From assembly GCA_031285085.1 (NCBI GenBank), contig JAITWW010000030.1, positions 1 to 18,981 on the forward strand: 18,981 bases of DNA, in the 5' to 3' direction. This DNA comes from Candidatus Methanofilum arcanum (GTDB lineage: Archaea > Halobacteriota > Methanomicrobia > Methanomicrobiales > Methanospirillaceae). A program made the translations under genes and the position numbers. This document shows, piece after piece, positions 1-6,362 of the stretch; the stretch's first letter is position 1; every line of letters starts with the position of its first letter. The notes beneath the pieces were generated by a model that was not told the DNA's origin, did not search any database, and worked only from the letters and a program-made list of their open reading frames with translations.

Positions 1-45
1 CATGTGACCCTCTTCTTTTTGTTGATGTACATCAAAGATACTCTT

Positions 46-864
46 ATGCTATTTCCTGCGAAATGCAAGCAAATAGGATATGCAAAAGAGATGCATGTTG
101 GAAAAAAAGCCTATTTCAGTTCAGATTATCTTATTCATGAGATTGAAGATGGTTCTTATGAGATCGTGCAAGTAACACTTGCTGACGAACCTGGGCTTCT
201 TCGGACCGTACTTGATACAAAGGTTCTCGCCAGAGATGATGAGATCTGCGTGTATCCGAAACGTGTGCAGTTACATAATCGCGCTGATCTCATCTTTCGA
301 GCGGCACGAACAGGGAAGAAATGCACCCTTTTCACTGGCATTGATGAACATATGAACTTTGTATGTGATCCCGATGAGAGTGTGCTCTTACCAATACATG
401 TCTATGATCTCATTCCTCCCTTTCCTCACCTCTCTGAGACTCTCCAGAGCCTTGAAGAGACAGGAATATTTGGTGATCTTGAGATCTATTTTAAACACCA
501 TATCGCAGATATCAGAGATATTCATGCTGATGTCTACCCTTGTCGGGCAGGTGGCACAGAAAAAAGTATCGACAATGATCGTCTTTTCGAAGGTGAGACT
601 GTTGCAGGTTGCATGACGGCACGTCTGATCCTTGCTGAATGTTATGATACTGATTTTGATTTCCATGATATCTGCCCAGCAAATGTTGCATCTGAAAGCA
701 AAACCTCACCATATATCGCACGATGTTGTCGTCTTGAGAGAGGAGGGCCTGTACAGACAAAGGATCAAATTGGATATATTGTGCACTGGGGCGCTTCTCC
801 AAAAATAATATGTGATGCCGTGTTTGAACTTGTATCTATGTATAGAGAATCTCAGGATTCCTAA
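46..864 (+). CDS. Uncharacterised conserved-looking soluble protein
   Basis: I do not recognise this protein. It is about 272 residues from the ATG at 46, with no signal peptide and no clear catalytic motif. The frame is open to the left edge, so a GTG at 4, an ATG at 25 or a start outside the window are alternatives. I prefer 46 (MLFPAKCKQIGYA) because the 14 preceding residues look like a chance hydrophobic leader, but no good Shine-Dalgarno decides it. It has scattered cysteines (for example ARCCRLE) and a C-terminal stretch with GYIVHWGAS, suggesting a compact folded enzyme or binding protein. Its 3' end overlaps the end of ruvB on the other strand by 29 bp, so the two genes converge. Reality as a gene is likely from length and codon quality; function is unknown. 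Confidence 0.75.
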   Translation: MLFPAKCKQIGYAKEMHVGKKAYFSSDYLIHEIEDGSYEIVQVTLADEPGLLRTVLDTKVLARDDEICVYPKRVQLHNRADLIFRAARTGKKCTLFTGIDEHMNFVCDPDESVLLPIHVYDLIPPFPHLSETLQSLEETGIFGDLEIYFKHHIADIRDIHADVYPCRAGGTEKSIDNDRLFEGETVAGCMTARLILAECYDTDFDFHDICPANVASESKTSPYIARCCRLERGGPVQTKDQIGYIVHWGASPKIICDAVFELVSMYRESQDS

Positions 865-1894
865 GTGATGATTCTGATTCTATATGCTTTTTTCCAGTAG
901 GGGTAATCTCCCTTCCTTGGGGTGTTCTCTTGATGAAACCACTTTGAATCAAAAATGGTTCATGAACATCCTCTATTGTTTTTACATCCTCACCGATAGA
1001 TATCGCAAGTGTTTTCAACCCCACTGGACCTCCATCAAAATCATAGAGAATGGTTTGCAACAACATTCTATCTATCTCATCGAGTCCAAGCTGATCTACC
1101 CCTAGTAAAATGAGTGCCTGATCCGCTAATGAGGCAGTAATGGTTCCATCTCCTTTGACAAGCGCATAATCACGCACCCGCCGAAGGAGGCGGTTTGCGA
1201 TTCGTGGCGTCCCCCTGCTTCGCTTTGCAATCTCTTCTGCTCCATCTGGGGTTATGTGGATCTCAAGGATGGCTGCAGTTCGAAGCAGAATGGTGATGAG
1301 ATCTTGTGGTTCGTAGAGATGCAGCCGAAGTAATATCCCAAATCGATCTCGAAATGGAGAACCAAGCAGCCCGGTACGTGTTGTTGCCCCAACGAGGGTA
1401 AATCGCTCAAGATGAAGTTGAATAGAACGTGCTGACGGACCTTCTCCAATCATGACATCAATAAGATAGTCCTCCATTGCAGGATAGAGGGTCTCTTCAA
1501 CGATGGGAGAGATGCGGTGAATCTCATCAATAAATAAAAGATCCTGATGATGTAATGGCGTCAGCATCGCAGCAAGATCTCCTGGGCGTTCGATAACAGG
1601 CCCACTACTTACAGAGATCGTGGATTGCATTTCAAGAGCAATGATATGGGCAAGTGTTGTTTTTCCAAGTCCAGGCGGACCTGATAGCAGAATATGATCA
1701 AGTGCCTCATTGCGACGCTTTGCTGATTCAATAGCTATCTGAAGTGTTTCTTTTACCGTAGCTTGCCCCGTAAAGTCACGAAGGGTTCGTGGTCTGATGC
1801 TCAGATCTGGCCCATCTCCTGGCTGAGTCTCTGGCTTGAGGATCTTTTTCTTCTCTTCGCTTTTTGTATCATCATTCACATTGGTATATGTCAC
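836..1894 (-). CDS. ruvB: Holliday junction branch-migration ATPase RuvB
   Basis: RuvB is the hexameric AAA+ motor that drives branch migration of Holliday junctions held by RuvA. At 352 residues it has normal family length. Visible motifs are Walker A GPPGLGKT (72-79), Walker B LLFIDEIH (119-126), sensor 1 GATTRTGLL (168-176), the arginine-finger segment SPFRDRFG (178-185), and the C-terminal winged helix (around 290-345, with FDGGPVGL and FLIQSGFI). The start is a GTG whose GTGA overlaps the ruvA stop. A minus-strand GGTGAT at 1900-1905, 5 nt upstream, fits as ribosome binding site. It is the last gene of a ruvC-ruvA-ruvB run. RuvB is a bacterial protein; its presence here points to old transfer into this archaeal lineage. 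All key residues look intact. Confidence 0.97.
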   Translation of the reverse strand: MTYTNVNDDTKSEEKKKILKPETQPGDGPDLSIRPRTLRDFTGQATVKETLQIAIESAKRRNEALDHILLSGPPGLGKTTLAHIIALEMQSTISVSSGPVIERPGDLAAMLTPLHHQDLLFIDEIHRISPIVEETLYPAMEDYLIDVMIGEGPSARSIQLHLERFTLVGATTRTGLLGSPFRDRFGILLRLHLYEPQDLITILLRTAAILEIHITPDGAEEIAKRSRGTPRIANRLLRRVRDYALVKGDGTITASLADQALILLGVDQLGLDEIDRMLLQTILYDFDGGPVGLKTLAISIGEDVKTIEDVHEPFLIQSGFIKRTPQGREITPTGKKHIESESSLRNPEILYT

Positions 1895-2520
1895 ATCCCA
1901 TCACCACGCAGTATGACAAGGGCATCTTTTATAAGATCAGAGGCCTCTTTTGGAGTCTGTGTCTCAGTTGCATATCTCCTGTTTACTTCCTGTATTGCAT
2001 GTTCCGCTTCTCGTTTCTCAAATCCAAGTGCAACCAGTGCTAAAGTAGCATCTGAGTATATCTCTCTTCCTGGTGAGACATTCTTTTCCTGATCGTGATC
2101 GTTATAGTACTTCTTCATCTTGTCTTTCAGTTCCAGGATGATGCGTTTTGCATTTTTTTGCCCAATGCCGGGAACTGCTGTTAATATGCTCTCTTTTTCC
2201 TCCAAGATCGATACTGCGATCTGATCTATGGAAGCGTGGGAGAGTATTGAACAGGCAAGTTGTGGTCCAACTCGAGATACACCAAGCAATAGTCGAAACA
2301 TACTACGCTCTGCCGGGGTGAAAAAGCCATACAAGGAGAGGCTATCTTCTCGAACAATAAGTTCTGTATATACATGTACAGTCTCATTCATAGTAGCCTG
2401 GTGCTGAAACTGAGCGATATCTGATATGGGAACATAGATGGAGTAGCCAATACCTCTCTGCTCAATCACGATACTGCTCTTGTCATAAGATACCAATCTC
2501 CCGGAGATAAATTCAATCAT
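1891..2520 (-). CDS. ruvA: Holliday junction DNA-binding protein RuvA
   Basis: RuvA binds the four-way junction as a tetramer and loads RuvB. The protein is 209 residues from the ATG at 2520: an OB-fold N-terminal domain (MIEFISGRLVSYDKSSIVIE, then GIGYSIYVP), tandem helix-hairpin-helix motifs (LLGVSRVGPQLA and LTAVPGIGQKNAKRIILELK), an acidic/polar linker, and a C-terminal RuvB-contacting domain (ATLALVALGFEKREAEHAI). The longer reading from the GTG at 2529 is less likely: RuvA proteins begin right at the MIxx(I/L)xG strand, and that GTG lies inside a GTGAT motif that works as a Shine-Dalgarno for the ATG. It overlaps ruvB by 4 bp and follows ruvC after about 50 bp, so all three are probably co-transcribed. 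Confidence 0.96.
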   Translation of the reverse strand: MIEFISGRLVSYDKSSIVIEQRGIGYSIYVPISDIAQFQHQATMNETVHVYTELIVREDSLSLYGFFTPAERSMFRLLLGVSRVGPQLACSILSHASIDQIAVSILEEKESILTAVPGIGQKNAKRIILELKDKMKKYYNDHDQEKNVSPGREIYSDATLALVALGFEKREAEHAIQEVNRRYATETQTPKEASDLIKDALVILRGDGM

Positions 2521-2524
2521 AGAT

Positions 2525-2529
2525 ATCAC
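2525..2529 (-). promoter_or_regulatory. Ribosome binding site deciding the ruvA start
   Basis: On the minus strand GTGAT lies 4 nt before the ATG at 2520. It matches the archaeal anti-Shine-Dalgarno (GGTGAT). It absorbs the upstream GTG that would otherwise serve as start codon, which supports beginning ruvA at 2520. Confidence 0.55.
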
Positions 2530-2573
2530 ATATCATTATCTGTCGCTATCACGTGACAGCCAGTGCTCATTTT

Positions 2574-3053
2574 TCATCTTCCTCCTCTGTGCATCTGAAT
2601 ATGGCACAGGGCAACAGCGAGTCCATCGGCTGCATCATCTGGTTTTGGAATCGAATGAAGCCCAAGCAAGCGTGCCACCATGGTCTGCATCTGATGCTTA
2701 TCTGCAGATCCTGATCCAGTAACTGCTAATTTGACTTGATTTGGTGTATACTCAAAGACTGGCATATCTAAAAGTGCTGCGGTCAGCAAGATAACACCTC
2801 GTGCCTCGCTTACAATAAGTGCAGTTGTTGTGTTTCTCGCAAAATACAGCTGTTCAACTGCCACACATGCTGGCTGATAGATGCGAAGCAGTTTTTCGAG
2901 TTCATGGTGTACTATCATGAGTCGTTTGCTTTGGTCATCTGGTTTTGTGGTGATACATCCATATGTGAGAGGAGTCACTTTCCCCATTTTCTCTTCAATA
3001 ACCCCATATCCCGTTCTTGCAATACCGGGATCTACTCCAAAAATAATAGACAC
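2574..3053 (-). CDS. ruvC: Holliday junction resolvase RuvC
   Basis: RuvC is the metal-dependent dimeric endonuclease that cuts Holliday junctions symmetrically, working with RuvAB. The 159-residue protein is of normal length with an RNase H-like fold. The four acidic catalytic residues are all visible: D8 in FGVDPGIARTGYG, E67 in AVEQLYFARN, and D140 and D143 in PDDAADGLAVALCH. The start is a GTG, supported by GAGGT on the minus strand at 3059-3063 with a 5-nt spacer. It heads the ruvC-ruvA-ruvB operon. A TATA-like AT-rich box on the minus strand around 3071-3086 could drive it, although its spacing to the start is short if the mRNA carries the Shine-Dalgarno. Archaea normally use Hjc for this job. 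Confidence 0.96.
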   Translation of the reverse strand: MSIIFGVDPGIARTGYGVIEEKMGKVTPLTYGCITTKPDDQSKRLMIVHHELEKLLRIYQPACVAVEQLYFARNTTTALIVSEARGVILLTAALLDMPVFEYTPNQVKLAVTGSGSADKHQMQTMVARLLGLHSIPKPDDAADGLAVALCHIQMHRGGR

Positions 3054-3058
3054 AAAAG

Positions 3059-3063
3059 ACCTC
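3059..3063 (-). promoter_or_regulatory. Ribosome binding site of ruvC
   Basis: GAGGT on the minus strand ends 5 nt before the GTG start of ruvC. This supports translation initiation at the unusual GTG. Confidence 0.5.
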
Positions 3064-3218
3064 AGTGTATTCCCTATTTATATTGATGAATGGTTAGTGT
3101 TGTACATCTCATCTTTTTTTAAGTACGCAGCCTATATTATCACAGATCGGGCATCACAACAGATCGGTGATGTTCATTCACATCTGAAATCATGTCTGAA
3201 CGGTGGAAGTGGTGTACG

Positions 3219-3238
3219 ATAGGAAGAAAAGTTCCTAT
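3219..3238. repeat. Perfect 7-bp inverted repeat with 6-nt loop
   Basis: ATAGGAA at 3219-3225 and TTCCTAT at 3232-3238 are exact reverse complements separated by GAAAAG. It could be an RNA hairpin or a protein binding site upstream of the ruv operon. No T-run follows, so it is not a typical terminator. Confidence 0.5.
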
Positions 3239-3475
3239 ATGCTGCTAATTCCAATACTTACATGTGAGATCTCATTGATTGACATATGTACAGATATTGA
3301 TGTTCATAGCTGGTAAAGAATATGTCACTCTTTTTTGTTGAAAAGATCTGCTTTTTCCTATGGAGGAGTTAGACAAAAGGTAGCATGGTTTAAAGTCTCT
3401 CTAACTCATATTATTATATAAATTAAAAAAGCATAAATATAAAACTTAGTTGTATATACCTCCTATCCATGTTAT

Positions 3476-3577
3476 ATGAAGATAGCTAACACACTAAGAA
3501 AATCAATCATATTTTTCATTTTTGAAATATTATGTCTTTTTGGGTATCTATTTATCCTCTTCATTCGAAGTAAATGA
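3476..3577 (+). CDS. Possible 33-residue single-span membrane peptide
   Basis: An ATG-initiated 33-codon frame encodes a basic N-terminus (MKIANTLRKS), one hydrophobic span of about 19 residues rich in I, F and L, and a basic tail (RSK). This is the usual architecture of a real small membrane protein. Against it: the region is very AT-rich, which produces F/I/L codons by chance, and there is no Shine-Dalgarno. TATA-like sequence at about 3434-3442 would place a transcript start close to the ATG, allowing leaderless translation. It ends 53 bp before the next gene on the same strand. Conservation in relatives would decide. Confidence 0.3.
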   Translation: MKIANTLRKSIIFFIFEILCLFGYLFILFIRSK

Positions 3578-3630
3578 GAAGAGTACTTCTGTATTCTCTT
3601 ATACTATTAAGGAAGGTGTAGAGATATAAT

Positions 3631-3975
3631 ATGGCGTCATTATCAGTAGAGACATTGTTTCATTCTGCTGTTCGGATTCTCCTCTTTGAGGAGCAGGTGG
3701 TACATGTTTCTTTTTCACAAGGTGTTTTTCGAGTGAAGTTTCCAACAACTCGAAAGCTGTCTGAGGTATTACGTGTTCCCCATTATTATATTCTCCCATA
3801 TATTGCAATAATGGAGGAGCAAGATCTCGTAACTCGTGTTGAGCGTGTTGGGATCTATACTACAAAAGCAGGATCAGCGATGCTCATAGATCTCATCAAT
3901 GATCAGTACCCTCAAGAAGGGGAGAAAATATTTGGTAAAAAGATCCTTCTGAGCCTGAAAGAGTCTAGTGTGTAA
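3631..3975 (+). CDS. Small winged-helix-like protein, putative regulator
   Basis: A 114-residue soluble protein preceded by a clear Shine-Dalgarno (GGAAGGTG, 3611-3618). Residues about 40-85 read as a winged helix-turn-helix: RKLSEVLRVPHYYILPYIAIMEE could be the helix pair with recognition helix, and LVTRVERVGIYTTKAGSAML the two-stranded wing followed by a helix, as in small archaeal MarR/ArsR-like or PadR-like regulators. No ligand domain or metal-site cysteines are visible. It stands alone, 73 bp before the first cyclophilin and on the same strand. The fold assignment is inferred from secondary-structure pattern only, and no target is known. Confidence 0.65.
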   Translation: MASLSVETLFHSAVRILLFEEQVVHVSFSQGVFRVKFPTTRKLSEVLRVPHYYILPYIAIMEEQDLVTRVERVGIYTTKAGSAMLIDLINDQYPQEGEKIFGKKILLSLKESSV

Positions 3976-4048
3976 GATTCGCCCTTTTTCCTGTTTATCT
4001 GTTTTCGTAAAAGACAACTCTATTATGGTATAACTGGAGAATACTGTT

Positions 4049-4510
4049 ATGGCAGACCCAGTAAAGGTAAAACTTGCAACAAATAAAGGCGATATTGTCA
4101 TTGAGCTTGATTCACATATGCCAATAACCGCTGGAAATTTTGAAAAGCTTGTCAAAGAAGGCTTTTATGATGGAATAAAATTTCATCGTGTGATTGACAA
4201 GTTTATGATACAAGGTGGCTGTCCTGTAGGAAATGGAACCGGTGATCCTGGGTATAAGATTAAAGATGAGTTCACCACATTAAATCGCAACAATAAAGGC
4301 ACGATCTCAATGGCAAATGCAGGGCCAAATACTGGTGGCAGCCAGTTTTTCATTAATCTTGTGAATAATAACTATCTTGATACAAAACATCCCGTGTTTG
4401 GAGTGGTCACTGAAGGGATGGATGTTGTTGAGGCAATAGGAAAGGTCAAGGTAGGACGTGACGATAAACCAAAAGACCCTGTTATCATTGAGAAAGCATC
4501 AATTGTATAG
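4049..4510 (+). CDS. Cyclophilin-type peptidyl-prolyl cis-trans isomerase, cytoplasmic
   Basis: It catalyses cis-trans isomerisation of X-Pro bonds during folding. The 153-residue protein has no signal peptide, so it should act in the cytoplasm. Active-site residues by comparison with human cyclophilin A are R47, F52, M53 and Q55 (in FHRVIDKFMIQGG), F101 (GSQFFIN) and H114 (KHPVFG). The cyclosporin-contact tryptophan is replaced by Y109, as in many prokaryotic members. A Shine-Dalgarno GGAG lies at 4036-4039. It is the parent copy, or sister, of the exported cyclophilin just downstream: I count about 21 differences over 152 aligned residues, and the DNA is also very similar, including the downstream intergenic region. 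Confidence 0.96.
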   Translation: MADPVKVKLATNKGDIVIELDSHMPITAGNFEKLVKEGFYDGIKFHRVIDKFMIQGGCPVGNGTGDPGYKIKDEFTTLNRNNKGTISMANAGPNTGGSQFFINLVNNNYLDTKHPVFGVVTEGMDVVEAIGKVKVGRDDKPKDPVIIEKASIV

Positions 4511-4727
4511 TCATTATATCATTTTTTATTTTATACGCTTTCATTGAAAAAGCAGGTAGCTGAGTCAGCATCAAGATGAGGATCTGTCTTTTTTCCTTCT
4601 CTCCATCTTATGTACCATATATATTTATGTTTGCAAATTCATATATTATAAATTAGTATGAATGAAAAAACATTTGTTATTGCTTTTTCACTGCTGTTAC
4701 TTGCATGTGTAGGTATTTTTTACATGA
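4052..4727 (+). repeat. Tandem duplication, copy 1 (cyclophilin, intergenic, signal-peptide segment)
   Basis: This segment covers cyclophilin 1 from codon 2, the 147-bp intergenic DNA and the first ~23 codons of the second cyclophilin. It aligns along its whole length with 4745-5416 at an offset of 690-693 bp. Shared non-coding landmarks include the block TTGAAAAAGCAGGTAGCT after the stop codon and the box ATATTTATGT before the next start. Confidence 0.8.
4622..4629 (+). promoter_or_regulatory. TATA-like box of the exported cyclophilin gene
   Basis: TATTTATG is centred about 33 bp before the ATG at 4658. An identical box sits at the same distance before the gene at 5348. The expected transcript start would lie only a few bases before the ATG, so the mRNA would be nearly leaderless, which fits the absence of a Shine-Dalgarno. 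Confidence 0.5.
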
Positions 4728-5203
4728 CATCTGTCACAGAGGTGACAGACCCAGTAAAGGTAAAATTAGAAACAAATAAAGGAGATATTGTCATTGAGCT
4801 GGATTCAAATATGCCAATAACCACTGGAAATTTTGAAAAGCTTGTCAAAGAAGGTTTTTATGATGGATTAACGTTTCATCGTGTGATTGACAAGTTTATG
4901 ATACAAGGTGGATGTCCTGTAGGAGATGGAACCGGTGGGCCTGGATACGAGATTAAAGATGAGTTCCCAGAATTAAACCGAAATGATAAAGGCACGATAT
5001 CAATGGCGAATGCAGGCCCAAATACAGGTGGCAGCCAGTTTTTCATTAATCTTGTGGATAATAACTATCTTGATGCATACCATCCTGTGTTTGGAAAGGT
5101 AATTGAAGGAATGGATATCGTTGAAGCGATAGGAAAGGTCGAGGTGGGGCCTAACGATAAACCAAAAGATCCTGTTATCATTGAAAAAGCCTCAATTGTA
5201 TAG
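4658..5203 (+). CDS. Exported cyclophilin-type peptidyl-prolyl isomerase
   Basis: A 181-residue protein: an N-terminal export signal (MNEKTFVIAFSLLLLACVG, with a possible lipobox LLAC), then a complete cyclophilin domain from about residue 30 (TDPVKVKL). The isomerase residues R, F, M, Q (FHRVIDKFMIQGG), F (GSQFFIN) and H (YHPVFG) are kept. It should act outside the cytoplasmic membrane, perhaps on exported binding proteins or envelope proteins. The signal sequence is not cyclophilin-derived: it matches the signal of the binding-protein gene at 5348 in about 15 of the first 21 residues, and the upstream DNA is also shared. The gene therefore looks like a fusion created by tandem duplication. 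Confidence 0.95.
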   Translation: MNEKTFVIAFSLLLLACVGIFYMTSVTEVTDPVKVKLETNKGDIVIELDSNMPITTGNFEKLVKEGFYDGLTFHRVIDKFMIQGGCPVGDGTGGPGYEIKDEFPELNRNDKGTISMANAGPNTGGSQFFINLVDNNYLDAYHPVFGKVIEGMDIVEAIGKVEVGPNDKPKDPVIIEKASIV

Positions 5204-5416
5204 TTATTATCTCCTTTTTTATGCGTTTTTATTGAAAAAGCAGGTAGCTCAGCCAAGATCAATATAATGATCCCTCTTCTTTCTCGTCCTCTCCATTTCA
5301 TGTACGTATAATATTTATGTTCGCAACTCATCATAATATAATGTTGTATGAAAGAAAAAATATTTCTTATTACTTTTTCAATGCTTCTCCTTGCATGTGT
5401 AGGTACATTTTGTACT
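4745..5416 (+). repeat. Tandem duplication, copy 2
   Basis: It covers the cyclophilin domain of gene 2, the following 144-bp intergenic DNA and the signal-peptide codons of the binding-protein gene at 5348. See copy 1 at 4052-4727. Divergence is moderate, so the duplication is not very recent. Confidence 0.8.
5312..5319 (+). promoter_or_regulatory. TATA-like box of the binding-protein/ABC operon
   Basis: TATTTATG stands about 33 bp before the ATG at 5348, identical in sequence and spacing to the box before the exported cyclophilin. Conservation between the duplicated copies supports function. Confidence 0.5.
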
Positions 5417-6352
5417 GCAGCTGCTGCAGAGATTCAGTTTACTGATACTGCTGGGTCTCTTATTACCTTGCCTGATATTGCACAGAGAGTTGTCTGCCTA
5501 AACAGCGATGCTGCTGAGGTTATGGTCGCGCTTGGAGTTGGAGATCGTGTTGTTGGGGTGACTGACAGTACCATGAGAGATAACGCTCTCATGGCCCATC
5601 TCCCTCAAGCGGTTAGTGTTGGAACCTGGGATACTCCAAGCCTTGAAAACGTGCTTAAACTGGACCCAGATGCGATCATCATATACTCAAGCTCACCTCC
5701 AAAAAATGTTGCTCTCTTTGAAACTGCAGGAATTAAGCTGATTGCACTAGACTGTTACCGTATTACTACCATGGAGAGTGATGTTGCTGCCCTTGGTATG
5801 ATGTTTGGTGCAGAAGATAAAGCAGCTGAGTACATTGATTTCTTCAATAGCTGGAAAGAGATGATTACTCTGGGTGTTTCTGCAATTCCTGATGATGAGA
5901 TCCCAACTGTGTACGTTGAAGGATATACTGAGTATGCAGCACAAGGTGTAAACAGTGGAATTGATCTCATGCTTTCCATTGCAAAAGGCACAAACATTGC
6001 ATCTGAACTTGGAGAACAGTGGCCAAAAGTAACTCCTGAGTGGGTATTAATGCAGGATCCTGCCATCATCATTAAAGTATGCAGCCCAACTGATGAGGTT
6101 TCAACTGAAGATGTCTGGAATAATGTGATGACACGAGAAGGGTTTGAGGTTCTCCAAGCTGTGCAAAACGAAGATGTGTTTGTGATAAACGGAGATCTGG
6201 CATATGGTCCACGCAGTATTGCTGGACTTGTCTATGTTGCGCAAGCACTTCATTTGTCACTGGATATTGATCCAACCGATGTCTTACTTGAGTATGATGA
6301 GCGGTTTGTATCTGGCATGAGCGATTTAGACTACTTCTCACCATATCTGTAA
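5348..6352 (+). CDS. Substrate-binding protein of a FecB/BtuF-type ABC importer
   Basis: A 334-residue exported binding protein of the type III (helical-backbone) periplasmic-binding class, Peripla_BP_2. It starts with a signal peptide (MKEKIFLITFSMLLLACVG, possible lipobox LLAC, or cleavage after the following Ala run). The family-typical opening is present: TDTAGSLITLPDIAQRVVCL, then VGVTDST, LENVLKLDPDAIII, a long central helix around LGMMFGAEDKAAEYIDFF, and the second lobe with EWVLMQDPAIIIKV. Such proteins carry ferric siderophores, haem, cobalamin or, in MolA types, molybdate/tungstate. The sequence alone does not tell which. It is followed 10 bp later by its permease and then the ATPase, forming one operon with its own TATA-like box. 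Confidence 0.92.
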   Translation: MKEKIFLITFSMLLLACVGTFCTAAAAEIQFTDTAGSLITLPDIAQRVVCLNSDAAEVMVALGVGDRVVGVTDSTMRDNALMAHLPQAVSVGTWDTPSLENVLKLDPDAIIIYSSSPPKNVALFETAGIKLIALDCYRITTMESDVAALGMMFGAEDKAAEYIDFFNSWKEMITLGVSAIPDDEIPTVYVEGYTEYAAQGVNSGIDLMLSIAKGTNIASELGEQWPKVTPEWVLMQDPAIIIKVCSPTDEVSTEDVWNNVMTREGFEVLQAVQNEDVFVINGDLAYGPRSIAGLVYVAQALHLSLDIDPTDVLLEYDERFVSGMSDLDYFSPYL

Positions 6353-6362
6353 GTTGCTGGGT

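Larger units (their letters stand above)
3054..3475. other. Long AT-rich intergenic region with small inverted repeats
   Basis: This stretch between ruvC and the next rightward genes has no convincing protein gene. It holds a direct repeat of ACAGATCGG (3142-3150 and 3159-3167), an inverted repeat CATCAC/GTGATG (3152-3157 and 3167-3172), a perfect 7-bp hairpin (3219-3238), a 10-bp palindrome TGAGATCTCA (3265-3274), a T6 run near 3330, and a GAGTTAG/CTAACTC inverted repeat (3366-3372 and 3401-3407). TATA-like boxes occur near 3132-3139 (plus), 3071-3086 (minus) and 3411-3442 (plus). It probably carries divergent promoters; a small structured RNA on the plus strand is possible but unproven. No tRNA-like cloverleaf was seen. 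Confidence 0.5.

Noticed and set aside
2881..3222. A 113-codon plus-strand frame over the ruvC start and the intergenic region.
   Set aside because: Most of it is antisense to ruvC, whose catalytic residues prove the minus-strand reading; the remainder has no family signal.
3239..3316. A 25-codon ATG frame with an upstream GGAAG.
   Set aside because: Composition is not protein-like, the GGAAG belongs to the 7-bp inverted repeat at 3219-3238 and lies too far from the ATG.
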